From Fredinandcohnia onubensis (GTDB lineage Bacteria > Bacillota > Bacilli > Bacillales > Bacillaceae_L), in the NCBI RefSeq assembly GCF_002734215.1, contig NZ_NSEB01000011.1, positions 186,001 through 250,000 of the forward strand: a DNA stretch of 64,000 nt, written 5' to 3'. Made by a program: the position numbers and the translations under genes. This document shows positions 53,803-63,295 of this stretch, piece after piece. The notes below the pieces were generated by a model. The model ran no database searches, was not told where the DNA came from, and saw only the letters and a program-made list of their open reading frames with translations. Every line of letters begins with the position of its first letter. The first letter of the stretch is position 1.

Positions 53803-54510
53803 TTATTCATTCGCCTGAAGTAATGGATCCATTTGAATTTGTGTTTTGTTCTCAATTTTCACGACTATATTGTCTTGAATCAATTGGTCTGTAATTCCAC
53901 CATTCATATTTAGAGCCGGTATGAGCACATCGGGATCACCAATTGCTGTGATTACAAATGGTGCCGGATACGGTTTACCATCAACCACAACAACTGGTCC
54001 ATTACAGTATATAAACGAATCATGACTAAGTCTTTTTCCATTTACCGAAACCGCTTGGGCACCTGATACATAAAGTTCATTAATGACCTTAAATAAATGA
54101 CTCTCATGAACTAAATAATTATTAACATCTTGACCTGATGGAACGTAAGAGGAATCTTCGAGTGTAACTGAAACTCCTGGGCCTTTTACACCAATTTCAC
54201 CAACGACCATCCGATACTTTTCTACTTCTTCTACAAGATTATAGTAAATTTGTTCTTGTTCCTCTTTCGCAAGTTCTTCTTCAATTGCTTGAATTTGATT
54301 TTGTTTTTCAATAAGCTTCAGTTGAAGCTCATTATTTTTTTCATTTTGTTCATTCAATTCTGTTCGTATTTTTGTTTCTTCATTCCATTGTTGTTCAGTG
54401 ACCTGACTTGATTCCAATTGTTCTTTTGTAAATTGGTACGAGAATGAAATCATAAAGCCAAGGACTAAGCAGACAAATGAAAGAACCACATGCTTACCCT
54501 TCACTTTCAT
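53803..54510 (-). CDS. ylxW: DUF881-family protein YlxW
   Basis: The plan is the same as in YlxX: a membrane anchor (about 8-26), a long coiled coil (about 33-85) and DUF881 with GPGVSVTLEDS, ELYVSGAQAVSVNGKRL and PFVITAIGDPDVL. Length is 235 residues. It overlaps the divIB 3' end by 17 bases, suggesting translation coupled to division genes. The function is unknown. Confidence 0.9.
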   Translation of the reverse strand: MKVKGKHVVLSFVCLVLGFMISFSYQFTKEQLESSQVTEQQWNEETKIRTELNEQNEKNNELQLKLIEKQNQIQAIEEELAKEEQEQIYYNLVEEVEKYRMVVGEIGVKGPGVSVTLEDSSYVPSGQDVNNYLVHESHLFKVINELYVSGAQAVSVNGKRLSHDSFIYCNGPVVVVDGKPYPAPFVITAIGDPDVLIPALNMNGGITDQLIQDNIVVKIENKTQIQMDPLLQANE

Positions 54511-55303
54511 CTGTTACCATCTCTCCTTCTTCACTGGTGCTCTCTTTTTCATATGGAATAAAAGTTGGCACTACATCTAGTTCAATATATCCATTTAAAG
54601 ATGGATCCAATTCACTGACGATTGTAGGATATGCTGGAATATTCTTCGCGAAATTTCGTACAGTAGCTTTAACTTCATACCCATCAATCATGTAAAGGGT
54701 CATCTGAAGAGGATCATATTCTGTAGGAGTATGGTGAATTTCGGAAATAAGCTTTGAAATTGAGGGTTGGATTTTATTTAGTTCCTTTGTAAGCAACTTT
54801 AATGCTTCATTATCCCAGTCTACTAAGATTGGCGCATCCACTGGAATCGCTTTTGAACCAAATTTTTGGGCATTCTCAATAATCTTCCCATTTTCAAGGA
54901 TTGGGTAAAAAGTATTATGACCACTTATATATCCTACCCTTTTTAGCTCACTGACATTTATCTTTATATCGTTGGGAAATTTCTTTTGAATCGTAACTTC
55001 CTTAATTTCAGGGTGTTTTTTAATATTTTGTTTAACTTCATCCTGATTGACCTTCCAAAAGCTTGTCCCAACAGTCAATTTGCTAAGCTTTGAAATTTGT
55101 TCGGATGTGATATTTTGGTTGCCTGTAATAGTGATCTCGCCGATTTTACTTAAAGGAGATTGGAAATAAAGAATTCCGGAAAGCAATAAAAAGAAAAAGG
55201 TTATGTACATAATCAATCGACGATTAGCTTTTTGTTTTCTTCTTTGCTTAAGCTTTGGAATTCGGTCTTCTATTGTAACAACCTTTTGCTTTGCCAAATA
55301 CAT
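54494..55303 (-). CDS. divIB: cell division protein DivIB (FtsQ family)
   Basis: DivIB stabilises the divisome FtsL-DivIC complex. A basic cytoplasmic N-terminus (KLKQRRKQKANRR) precedes one membrane helix (about 30-48). The extracellular POTRA domain follows (about 50-120, SPLSKIGEITITGNQNITSE), then the FtsQ-type beta domain and a charged tail. The 269-residue length is usual. Confidence 0.95.
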   Translation of the reverse strand: MYLAKQKVVTIEDRIPKLKQRRKQKANRRLIMYITFFFLLLSGILYFQSPLSKIGEITITGNQNITSEQISKLSKLTVGTSFWKVNQDEVKQNIKKHPEIKEVTIQKKFPNDIKINVSELKRVGYISGHNTFYPILENGKIIENAQKFGSKAIPVDAPILVDWDNEALKLLTKELNKIQPSISKLISEIHHTPTEYDPLQMTLYMIDGYEVKATVRNFAKNIPAYPTIVSELDPSLNGYIELDVVPTFIPYEKESTSEEGEMVTDESEG

Positions 55304-55407
55304 TCACCCCGCGAATCAAAAATCTCCTGTAATCATCTTAATATAACAACCTGTCCATTTTTATATAGGCAAAAACATGTATTTTAAAAATGCTTTGAAC
55401 GAAAGAA

Positions 55408-55433
55408 TAAACGGCATGTATACATGCCGTTTA
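55408..55433. repeat. 26-bp perfect palindrome between murB and divIB
   Basis: TAAACGGCATGTA and its exact reverse complement abut at 55420/55421. As RNA it makes a stable hairpin with only a weak U-tract (TTTATTC on minus). It may be a weak terminator of murB or an operator-like site just downstream of the candidate promoter at 55467-55475. Confidence 0.75.
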
Positions 55434-55466
55434 GTAACTTATACAGTAACACATACATGTTATTGT

Positions 55467-55475
55467 ATTATATCA
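55467..55475 (-). promoter_or_regulatory. candidate extended -10 promoter for divIB-ylxW-ylxX-sbp
   Basis: The minus strand reads TGATATAAT, a perfect extended -10 element. The -35 region is not convincing. The start would be near 55460, about 160 bases before divIB, and the 26-bp palindrome would lie in the leader. Confidence 0.45.
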
Positions 55476-55506
55476 TATTTTCCTAAGAAATGGGTGTAGA
55501 ATCTGT

Positions 55507-56415
55507 CTAGATTCGACCAATTATTTCAACTTCTGTTTCCATTCGCACACCGTGTAAAGTATAGATTTTCTCCTTTACGAATTGAATGAGATCAAGAACA
55601 TCCTGCGCTTTTGCATTTCCAGCATTTACAATAAAATTACCATGCATTTCGGATATTTTTGCTCCGCCAATAGTATGGCCTTTCAAGCCTGATTTTTCTA
55701 CTAATTGACCAGCATAATGCGGAAGTGGATTGCGAAAAATACTTCCAGCACAGGGTAAATCCCATGGTTGAGTGTCCCTTCGATAGTCTTTATTTTTTTT
55801 CATGACTGCCGAAATATCTGCTTTATCCCCTTCAGTTAATTGAAACGTTGCCTCTACTACAATTCCAGGGCGTTTCTTTTGAAGGATTGAGGTACGATAG
55901 GAATATTCCATTTCCTCATTGGAAAGCCATTCCAAACTACCGTCATCGAATAAAATATGTGCCTTTGTTAATATTTTGGAAATATCAGACCCATGTGCCC
56001 CAGCGTTCATATAGACAGCGCCACCGATGGAACCGGGAATTCCACTTGAAAATTCAAGTCCTGACAATCCTTTTCTTGCAATTTGTACAGCGAGACTTAC
56101 GATTGAATAACCAGCGCCAACAGTTAATGTTGTACCTTGTAAGTCCATATGATTAATGCCATTTCCTAGTTTAATAACTGCACCTTCAATACCTTTGTCA
56201 GAAACTAGGAGATTTGAACCTCTTCCGATGGCCCGCCATTTAATTCCGTGTTTTTTTATTATTTCAAGGGTCTTTTTTAAGGATTCAACACTATTTGGTT
56301 CGATAAATAAATCAGCCGGACCACCAATCTTAATGGTTGTATGCTTAGATAAAGGTTCATTCTCTATAACCTTGCCAACATTCGACTCTTGAAGTTCTTT
56401 CACTATATTTTCCAT
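55507..56415 (-). CDS. murB: UDP-N-acetylenolpyruvoylglucosamine reductase
   Basis: MurB reduces UDP-GlcNAc-enolpyruvate to UDP-MurNAc using FAD and NADPH. FAD motif [34 protein letters not shown], the catalytic Ser in CAGSIFRNP and [10 protein letters not shown] are present, typical of the Firmicutes MurB type. ATG 56415 follows AAGGAGGT; ATG 56436 would add seven residues. Length is 302 residues. Confidence 0.96.
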   Translation of the reverse strand: MENIVKELQESNVGKVIENEPLSKHTTIKIGGPADLFIEPNSVESLKKTLEIIKKHGIKWRAIGRGSNLLVSDKGIEGAVIKLGNGINHMDLQGTTLTVGAGYSIVSLAVQIARKGLSGLEFSSGIPGSIGGAVYMNAGAHGSDISKILTKAHILFDDGSLEWLSNEEMEYSYRTSILQKKRPGIVVEATFQLTEGDKADISAVMKKNKDYRRDTQPWDLPCAGSIFRNPLPHYAGQLVEKSGLKGHTIGGAKISEMHGNFIVNAGNAKAQDVLDLIQFVKEKIYTLHGVRMETEVEIIGRI

Positions 56416-56497
56416 GATTACCTCCTTCATCTGCATCTCGACTCAGAACAGACATTACTGTAGTATATGCTCGTTGCTGCTTTCATGGTACATTCGC

Positions 56498-57586
56498 CTA
56501 AATTAGATCATTCATTACATTGTATAGACGACTAGCGGCATCTGGTATCCCTATTTCTGAAGAAGCTTTTTTCATTTCCTCAAGTTTTATTGGATTTAAT
56601 AGAATTGAGTCAATGTCCTTAATTAGCTGAGAAGCTGAAAGATCTCTTTCAAGTCTTAAAATGGCAGCCCCTTTATCACTTAAGGATCTTGCATTTTTCT
56701 CTTGATGATTATTTGTTACATATGGGCTTGGTACTAAGATGCTTGGTAGTCCTAAAGCAGTTAGTTCAGCTAAAGTTGTCGCACCTGCGCGAGCTACAAC
56801 GAGGTCAACACCTGCTAGTACGTCCGGCATATTGTGAATAAACGGTTTGATGATTACATTATCAGGATTTCCAACCGCCTTTACCCGATTAAGTACATTT
56901 TCATAATGAACCTCACCTGTAACATAGAGGAATTGATAATTTTTTTCCTTCACTTCGGATAAAGCACTCAAAAATGCGTCGTTAAGTGGTTTAGCACCTC
57001 TGCTTCCACCAACTAGTAAAACGGATTTTTGGGAACTATTTAAACCAACAGATTCTCTCCCCGCATCTCCGTCTTTACCGATTACCTCAGACGCCCGTGG
57101 GTTTCCTGTAAGGATTACTTTTTCTTTTGGGAAAAACTGACCAGCTTCTTCAAAGCAGATGGCCACCTTGTCAACATATCGACTTAAAAATTTATTTGTA
57201 AGACCTGGTATGCTGTTTTGTTCATGAATGATTGTTGGTATATGTAATTTTGATGCTGCGTAAACAACAGGTCCACATACATAACCGCCTGTACCTATTA
57301 CAACATCTGGTTTAAAGTCTCTAATCAACTTCTTACTGTCTTGGACACCTTTTAGGAACCGAGTAATTGTTTTAATATTTTCAAAGGAAAGCTTTCGTTT
57401 GAATCCAGTGATATGGATTTTTTTAAATGGTATCCCTTCACGGGTTACAATACTGCTTTCCAACCCTTTTTCTGTACCGATATAGAGAAATTCGGCAGAA
57501 GGATTCAGTTTTTTTATTTCTTTAATTAAGGCAAGCGCAGGATAAATATGCCCTCCTGTTCCACCACCACTAACAACTATTTTCAA
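56498..57586 (-). CDS. murG: UDP-GlcNAc:lipid I N-acetylglucosaminyltransferase MurG
   Basis: MurG converts lipid I to lipid II on the inner membrane face. The N-terminal glycine loop is [15 protein letters not shown]; a second is [14 protein letters not shown]. The UDP-GlcNAc site includes [15 protein letters not shown] and [14 protein letters not shown]. The 362-residue length is normal. It lies between spoVE and murB, as in B. subtilis. Confidence 0.97.
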   Translation of the reverse strand: MKIVVSGGGTGGHIYPALALIKEIKKLNPSAEFLYIGTEKGLESSIVTREGIPFKKIHITGFKRKLSFENIKTITRFLKGVQDSKKLIRDFKPDVVIGTGGYVCGPVVYAASKLHIPTIIHEQNSIPGLTNKFLSRYVDKVAICFEEAGQFFPKEKVILTGNPRASEVIGKDGDAGRESVGLNSSQKSVLLVGGSRGAKPLNDAFLSALSEVKEKNYQFLYVTGEVHYENVLNRVKAVGNPDNVIIKPFIHNMPDVLAGVDLVVARAGATTLAELTALGLPSILVPSPYVTNNHQEKNARSLSDKGAAILRLERDLSASQLIKDIDSILLNPIKLEEMKKASSEIGIPDAASRLYNVMNDLI

Positions 57587-57626
57587 GGAAACTCCTCCCG
57601 TTTTTGGAAGTTTATCGTTAAAATTA

Positions 57627-57658
57627 GTTTAACCCTGTTCAAGTAAACAGGGTTAAAC
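57627..57658. terminator. 13-bp stem-loop between spoVE and murG
   Basis: GTTTAACCCTGTT pairs perfectly with AACAGGGTTAAAC around a 6-base loop. The six-T run after it is on the plus strand; on the minus (transcribed) strand the tail is TAATTTTAAC. It may attenuate spoVE read-through into murG or block antisense transcription. Confidence 0.6.
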
Positions 57659-57696
57659 TTTTTTCTAAGTATAACATATATTCATGTGTTTTTGGG

Positions 57697-58800
57697 TTAA
57701 TACCTTGAATACCTACTAATATTTAAAAGGACACCGACTGCCATGAGCATTAAGGTTAAGGACGACCCTCCGTAGCTTAAGAAGGGAAGTGTAATACCTG
57801 TTACCGGCATCAGACCCGTTACAACTCCAATATTTATAATAACTTGAATCGCAATCATCCCGATAATTCCGATTCCTAGGAAACTTCCATATAAATCAGG
57901 TGCACCTAAAGCAATCCGTACGCCTCTCCAAAGAAGAATACTAAATAAAATGATGACAAACGAACCACCGATAAAGCCTAACTCTTCTGCCAGAATGGCA
58001 AAAATGAAGTCAGTCTGAGGTTCTGGCAAGTAGAAAAATTTCTGTCGACTTTGCCCCAAACCTAAACCGAATAAACCTCCAGGTCCAATTGCATAAAGAG
58101 ATTGAATGATTTGAAACCCAGTTCCTAATGGATCTTCCCATGGGTCTAAAAAGGATGTAATCCGTTTAATTCGATACGGAGCCGATAATATTAAAGCAAC
58201 AAATCCGGCCACTCCGATCAAGCCCAGGCCTACAAAATGGGAGATTCTTGCCCCTGCAACATAGATCATCACAACACAAGTTCCAACCATTACTGTTCCC
58301 GTTCCTAAATCCGGCTGTAGCATAATCATACCAAACGCCAGAAAAACAAGAGCTAGTGACGGCATTAGTCCTTTTTTAAAGGACGTAATTTTCTTTTGAT
58401 TCTCAGATAGGAATTTTGCCAAAAACGCAATCATTGCTAATTTCATAAATTCGGATGGTTGAATTGAAAATGCTCCAACGCCTATCCAACTTTGAGAACC
58501 ATTACGTTCCATTCCAATTCCAGGGATTAGTACAGCGACCAATAATACAAAACAAATAATGATTAGGACTTTTGCCCAGGTTCTCCAAGTCCAATAGTCC
58601 ACATTCATAATGAAAAACATCGCAATGACTCCAACACTTGCAAATAATAATTGTCTTTTAGCAAAGAAAAACGAATCATCGAATTTATATGTAGCCCATA
58701 TTGCACTGGCACTGTACACCATAATTAATCCAACTGCTAAAAGTGTAAGTGTTGTAATAATTAAAATGATATCCGGGGTCGTTCTCTGGGTCACAATCAA
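57697..58800 (-). CDS. spoVE: stage V sporulation protein E, SEDS peptidoglycan polymerase
   Basis: SpoVE is an FtsW/RodA-type glycosyltransferase that builds the spore cortex together with SpoVD. Ten membrane helices are expected. Family motifs are FIMNVDYWTWR, SIQPSEFMKLAMIAFLAK, MLQPDLGTGTV and PVTGITLPFLSYGGSS. Residues closely match B. subtilis SpoVE, and the gene is in the same position, so SpoVE is preferred over FtsW. Length is 367 residues. Confidence 0.95.
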   Translation of the reverse strand: MIVTQRTTPDIILIITTLTLLAVGLIMVYSASAIWATYKFDDSFFFAKRQLLFASVGVIAMFFIMNVDYWTWRTWAKVLIIICFVLLVAVLIPGIGMERNGSQSWIGVGAFSIQPSEFMKLAMIAFLAKFLSENQKKITSFKKGLMPSLALVFLAFGMIMLQPDLGTGTVMVGTCVVMIYVAGARISHFVGLGLIGVAGFVALILSAPYRIKRITSFLDPWEDPLGTGFQIIQSLYAIGPGGLFGLGLGQSRQKFFYLPEPQTDFIFAILAEELGFIGGSFVIILFSILLWRGVRIALGAPDLYGSFLGIGIIGMIAIQVIINIGVVTGLMPVTGITLPFLSYGGSSLTLMLMAVGVLLNISRYSRY

Positions 58801-58845
58801 AACACCTCTACATTCTAGATTCAGAGCTCTAGATTGTCCAAGCCC

Positions 58846-60198
58846 TTACTTAAGCTTATGCACGGCGTTTATAAAAATGTCTCCTCTTTCTTCAAATGTT
58901 TTATGTTGATCCCAGCTAGCACATGCAGGTGATAATAAAATGACATCACCCTCATTTGAAAGATCATAAGCTACTTTTACCGCTGCTTCAACATTATCGA
59001 CAGTTTTTACGATTTCTATTCCAGCAAGTTGGCCAGCTCTTTCCAGCTTTTTAGCTGTTTGACCAAATAGAACCATTGCTTTCACACGGGTTAGTTCATC
59101 TACAAGTTCATCAAATTCATTTCCACGGTCAAGTCCACCTGCTAACAAAATAACCGGTTGTTCAAAGGCAGAGATTGCCTTCTTTGTAGCAAGAATATTA
59201 GTTGCTTTTGAATCATTATAAAATTTACGATTTTCAATTGTAGTGACGTACTGTAGGCGGTGTTTAACACCTGTAAAACTTGTTAAGACCTCAATAATGG
59301 CGCGATTAGGTGTTGATACGAGCTTCGCAACCGCAACTGCGGCCAAGATATTTTCGAGATTATGAACACCTGGTAAAACAATATCTTTAATTTCAATGAT
59401 TTTTTCATCATTAAAATAAATCGCCTGATCTTTTATATAAGCGCCCTCTTGTAATACTTTCGTGGTTGAAAAAGGAACTTTCTTACTTCTAACATTCTCA
59501 GCAGCAAACATCACATCCTTGTCATCTAAGTTGATGACACAATAATCAGCTTCTGTTTGATTTTCAAAAATTCTCGCCTTTGCTTTAATGTACTCTTCCT
59601 TTGTTCCATGGTAATCAAGATGGGCATCGAAAATATTTAACAACACGGCAATTTTAGGAGCAAAATCTTCAATTCCCATTAATTGAAAAGAAGAAAGCTC
59701 AGTCACGATAATATTTTCCTTTACCGCCCCTTGTGCAACCTCGCAAGAAACTGTTCCAATATTTCCTGCAATTAATGGAGATTTCTCTCCTTTTTCGAGC
59801 ATTTCATAAATTAACGTGGTGGTCGTTGTTTTCCCATTAGACCCCGTAATCCCAATAAAATCGGCTGGAGTAATATGATATGCTAACTCCACTTCCGTTA
59901 AAATAGGGATGCCTTTATCGATCGCCTTAACAAGAATAGGATTACTATATGGGATTCCAGGATTTTTGATAATAAAGTCAAAATGATCATCCAAAATGTC
60001 AATTGGATGACCTCCACACACTACTTTAATTCCCATCTTTTCTAGTTCCTGAGCAGCCTCATTTTCTTCATATGGCTTTTGGTCATTAACAGTTAGAATA
60101 GCCCCAACCTCATGGAGAACTCTTGCTGCAGCATAGCCGCTTTTGGCAAGTCCAAGTATTAAAATATGCTTATTAGTAAACTTCTCTGATTTTTTCAA
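58846..60198 (-). CDS. murD: UDP-N-acetylmuramoyl-L-alanine:D-glutamate ligase
   Basis: MurD adds D-Glu to UDP-MurNAc-L-Ala. The ATP loop is [19 protein letters not shown] (about 116-134). Other Mur-ligase blocks are [26 protein letters not shown] and the NDSKATN motif. The 450-residue length is normal. It directly follows mraY with no gap. Confidence 0.98.
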   Translation of the reverse strand: MKKSEKFTNKHILILGLAKSGYAAARVLHEVGAILTVNDQKPYEENEAAQELEKMGIKVVCGGHPIDILDDHFDFIIKNPGIPYSNPILVKAIDKGIPILTEVELAYHITPADFIGITGSNGKTTTTTLIYEMLEKGEKSPLIAGNIGTVSCEVAQGAVKENIIVTELSSFQLMGIEDFAPKIAVLLNIFDAHLDYHGTKEEYIKAKARIFENQTEADYCVINLDDKDVMFAAENVRSKKVPFSTTKVLQEGAYIKDQAIYFNDEKIIEIKDIVLPGVHNLENILAAVAVAKLVSTPNRAIIEVLTSFTGVKHRLQYVTTIENRKFYNDSKATNILATKKAISAFEQPVILLAGGLDRGNEFDELVDELTRVKAMVLFGQTAKKLERAGQLAGIEIVKTVDNVEAAVKVAYDLSNEGDVILLSPACASWDQHKTFEERGDIFINAVHKLK

Positions 60199-61173
60199 TT
60201 AAATCCACACCTCAATATAGATTCCAAGAATGGCACACAATAATCCAACAGTCCAAAATGTCACAACAACTCGCCATTCAGACCATCCTACTAATTCATA
60301 ATGGTGATGCAAAGGACTCATTCTAAAAACACGTCTGCCCGTTGTTTTAAAGGAAATGACTTGAATAATAACAGACAATGTCTCTATTACAAATACGCCA
60401 CCAATTAATAATAATAATATTTCAAGCTTTAGCATGATAGCAACTGTCGCAATTGCTCCACCAAGTGCAAGTGAACCTGTATCACCCATGAATACCTTAG
60501 CAGGGTTGGCATTAAATACGAGGAATCCAAGAACTGCTCCGACTACAGCTACACAGAAAATAGCAACATCATATTGCGCTTGATTCCAAGCTAAAACCGC
60601 AAATGCCCCAAATGCAATTGCTGCTGTACCTGATACTAATCCATCTAAACCATCTGTTAAATTGACTGCATTGGAGAACCCTACTAACCATATAATTAAC
60701 AGCAGTACATACAGAAGTTTTAGATCAAATTCAAAATCTGTACCTGGTATAGAGATCGCTGTTGAAAAGTTATTTTGTTTGAAAATAAAATAAAAAATGA
60801 TAGCAATAACGATTTGACCAAACAGTTTTTGTCTCGAAGTCAAACCGAGATTCCTTTTTAATACCACTTTGATAAAGTCATCTAAAAAGCCCAGTACCCC
60901 ATATCCTATTGTTACAAATAAAAGCAAATATGTAGTAACAGACAGTTCACCTAAACGATTTGACACTAATAGTGTAGTTAGTAAGATGGAAACCAGAATA
61001 ATAATTCCACCCATCGTCGGTGTTCCCGATTTTTTTTGGTGGGATTTAGGTCCTTCCTCACGGATACTTTGTCCAAATTTTAATCTACGTAAGAAAGGGA
61101 TAAAAATAGGGGAAAGAATGACACTTATTATAAACCCTATTGCTATCGAGTAAATGACTACTTCTTCTATCAT
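60199..61173 (-). CDS. mraY: phospho-N-acetylmuramoyl-pentapeptide-transferase MraY
   Basis: MraY joins phospho-MurNAc-pentapeptide to undecaprenyl phosphate, making lipid I. It has ten membrane helices. Catalytic Asp motifs are [10 protein letters not shown] and [12 protein letters not shown], with [12 protein letters not shown] and the cytoplasmic [10 protein letters not shown] loop. The 324-residue length is typical. ATG 61173 lies 2 bases after the 148-aa orphan gene and uses the GGGAGGGG in that gene's last codons. Confidence 0.98.
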   Translation of the reverse strand: MIEEVVIYSIAIGFIISVILSPIFIPFLRRLKFGQSIREEGPKSHQKKSGTPTMGGIIILVSILLTTLLVSNRLGELSVTTYLLLFVTIGYGVLGFLDDFIKVVLKRNLGLTSRQKLFGQIVIAIIFYFIFKQNNFSTAISIPGTDFEFDLKLLYVLLLIIWLVGFSNAVNLTDGLDGLVSGTAAIAFGAFAVLAWNQAQYDVAIFCVAVVGAVLGFLVFNANPAKVFMGDTGSLALGGAIATVAIMLKLEILLLLIGGVFVIETLSVIIQVISFKTTGRRVFRMSPLHHHYELVGWSEWRVVVTFWTVGLLCAILGIYIEVWI

Positions 61174-61175
61174 CC

Positions 61176-61622
61176 TTATCCCCTCCCTTCTTCATACATT
61201 GCTACTTTTTTTGTTAGCTTCGTTATTTCATCCACTATGGGATTGTTTTGATTCATTTCTTCAGTTTCATCTTTAAATAGTCTAAATTTTGTCATTTGAT
61301 CATACCCATTTTCTTCGATTTTTTTAAGATAGAATTCTAGGATTAGTTTAAGTGCTGGTAGTGGTTCTGGTACTACAAATACAGGGAAATGATTGGGAAG
61401 AAATCCCGGTAATTTCTCATCCTTGGGCCAAACTGCTGCAACCACACCATTATATAGCGCTCGCTTTAATAATTCATCCCTTTTTTCTTGTTCAATTGAA
61501 ATAAATAGCCCTTTTTTCGTGATGAGGTTTGGATCAGTAATCACTTCTTCAAAATAAAAATCTTGACTCTTTAATCCATATGATTCTTGAAAAAGAATCC
61601 ATAAATCGTGATTGGATAACAA
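61176..61622 (-). CDS. orphan MurF N-terminal-domain-like protein (148 aa) between murE and mraY
   Basis: This is not a recognised named gene. It starts with TTG directly after the murE stop (AAGGAG 9 bases upstream) and ends 2 bases before mraY. Residues about 34-105 resemble the MurF UDP-sugar-binding N-domain. [16 protein letters not shown] and [17 protein letters not shown] line up with LFIPL, AGVAAVLWDR and ENHAVILVDDTLTALQ of B. subtilis MurF as remembered. The DGH substrate motif, the ATP loop and the C-terminal domain are all absent, so it cannot be a ligase by itself. The last about 40 residues are charged. It could be a regulatory remnant of murF or a MurE/MraY partner. Function unknown. 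Confidence 0.85.
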   Translation of the reverse strand: MLSNHDLWILFQESYGLKSQDFYFEEVITDPNLITKKGLFISIEQEKRDELLKRALYNGVVAAVWPKDEKLPGFLPNHFPVFVVPEPLPALKLILEFYLKKIEENGYDQMTKFRLFKDETEEMNQNNPIVDEITKLTKKVAMYEEGRG

Positions 61623-63101
61623 TTATTTCAACTCCTTAATTGCACGTGCTGCAACAAGGCGGTCATCAAACGAATGAACTTTATTCCCAATGATTTGATA
61701 GGTTTCATGTCCTTTGCCAGCAATGATTATTATATCATTCTCACCCGCATTTGAAATAGCATAAAATATTGCTTTTTCACGATCAGGGATTGTGAAGTAT
61801 TGTTCTCCTACTACTCCCGCTTCCATCTCCTTTAGTATTTGAACAGGGTCTTCTGAGCGAGGATTATCTGATGTAAAAATAGGGATATCCGCAAATTTTG
61901 CAGCAATCCTGGCCATGATTGGGCGCTTTGAGCGATCACGATCCCCACCACATCCAATAATGACAAAGATTTTCCTTTTCGAAAACTCTTTTACCGTTTT
62001 CAAAACATTTTCAAGGCTGTCAGGCGTATGTGCATAATCCACAATTACAGTAAAATTTTGCCCTAGGTTCACAATTTCAAAACGTCCGGGAACACCTTTT
62101 ACCTTTTCAACTGCTGCAATAATGGTTGTAATAGGTATTCTTGAAATGATACAAGTAGCGATTGCTGCCAACACATTATAAACACTAAACATACCAATTA
62201 ATTTCATTTTCACCTCGTAAGAACCGAACGGAGTTGTTATAGTAAACTCTGTTCCTGAAGCAGTCATGCGGATACCTGATGCCATAATATCAGCTGAATG
62301 GTGAATTCCATATGAGATGATGGTTGCTGAAGTAGACCTTGCATATTCCCTTGAAGCAGGGTCATCATTATTCAATACAGCAAATTTTGGATTATCTTTG
62401 TCAAATCGATTACCTAAACCAGTAAACAACAGACCTTTTACTCTACGATACTCGTCAATTGTCTGGTGGTAATCCAAATGATCCTGAGTCAAGTTAGAAA
62501 AAACAGCAATATTAAAATCACATCCATGGACCCTACCAATATCTAGGGCATGTGAGGAAACCTCCATAACTGCGGTGTTTATATTCTCAGAAACCATTTG
62601 CTTAAAATACTTTTGCAGCATGATTGATTCTGGTGTAGTATTTTTCATTTCAATGGTTTTTTCACCAATTTTCGTATGCATGGTTCCAATTAAGCCAATT
62701 TTCTGGCCTGCTTCTCTAAATATCTCCTCAATTATGTGACTTATTGACGTTTTACCATTTGTCCCTGTAACTCCAATTAAATGGAGTTGATGTGTCGGGT
62801 GATGGTAAAAAGCGTCAGCCAACACAGCCATTGTTCTTCGGGTGTTCTTTACCTTGATAACCGGAATGGACACCTGGACTTCTTTTTCAGCAATAATCGC
62901 AACAGCACCTTGTTCTTCCGCTTGCTTTGCAAACAAATGGCCATCAAACGTACTACCTTCTACACAAAAGAATAAACTTCCCTTTCCTACCGCCCTCGAG
63001 TCCATTTCAAGAGATGTGATAAGTGGGTTGTCACTACCTTTTTCCGTAAAATCATGCAAGTTAGCTAATAATTCTTGTAATCTCATCATGAATTTTACCA
63101 T
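61623..63101 (-). CDS. murE: UDP-N-acetylmuramoyl-L-alanyl-D-glutamate:meso-diaminopimelate ligase
   Basis: MurE adds the third residue of the peptide stem. The N-domain has EMDSRAVGKGSLFFCVEG and DGH. The ATP loop is GVTGTNGKTSISHIIEE. The DNPR motif (TSDNPRSEDP) is the meso-diaminopimelate signature, so the wall is predicted to be A1-gamma type. The 492-residue frame starts at ATG 63101 (GAGG 4 bases upstream of GAA-rich spacing). ATG 63089 or 63086 (MRLQELLANL) aligns better with B. subtilis, so the start is unsettled. Confidence 0.96.
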   Translation of the reverse strand: MVKFMMRLQELLANLHDFTEKGSDNPLITSLEMDSRAVGKGSLFFCVEGSTFDGHLFAKQAEEQGAVAIIAEKEVQVSIPVIKVKNTRRTMAVLADAFYHHPTHQLHLIGVTGTNGKTSISHIIEEIFREAGQKIGLIGTMHTKIGEKTIEMKNTTPESIMLQKYFKQMVSENINTAVMEVSSHALDIGRVHGCDFNIAVFSNLTQDHLDYHQTIDEYRRVKGLLFTGLGNRFDKDNPKFAVLNNDDPASREYARSTSATIISYGIHHSADIMASGIRMTASGTEFTITTPFGSYEVKMKLIGMFSVYNVLAAIATCIISRIPITTIIAAVEKVKGVPGRFEIVNLGQNFTVIVDYAHTPDSLENVLKTVKEFSKRKIFVIIGCGGDRDRSKRPIMARIAAKFADIPIFTSDNPRSEDPVQILKEMEAGVVGEQYFTIPDREKAIFYAISNAGENDIIIIAGKGHETYQIIGNKVHSFDDRLVAARAIKELK

Positions 63102-63145
63102 TTCCCCTCGAAAGATTTACTCTGTCGAATGGGCACCAGATTAAC

Positions 63146-63174
63146 ATGTTACTCCAGACTTACGATGTTGTCTA
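63146..63174 (-). promoter_or_regulatory. candidate promoter for murE
   Basis: Minus strand TAGACA (63174-63169), 17 bp, TAACAT (63151-63146). Spacing is ideal and the boxes are partial matches to sigma-A. It lies downstream of the spoVD terminator and 45 bases before ATG 63101. Confidence 0.45.
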
Positions 63175-63261
63175 GTACCCTATTTACCTATTAGACCTTT
63201 AACAAAAGGACACCTTACAAAAAATTTTATTCCTCTATATTAAAGGTATTCCTTTTTATAG

Positions 63262-63293
63262 AAAAAAGAAGCCTAAAGGGGAATCCTTTGGCT
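63262..63293 (-). terminator. rho-independent terminator of spoVD
   Basis: AGCC-AAAGG pairs with CCTTT-A-GGCT (one bulged base), followed by UCUUUUUU on the minus strand. It lies 2 bases past the spoVD stop codon. Confidence 0.75.
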
Positions 63294-63295
63294 AC

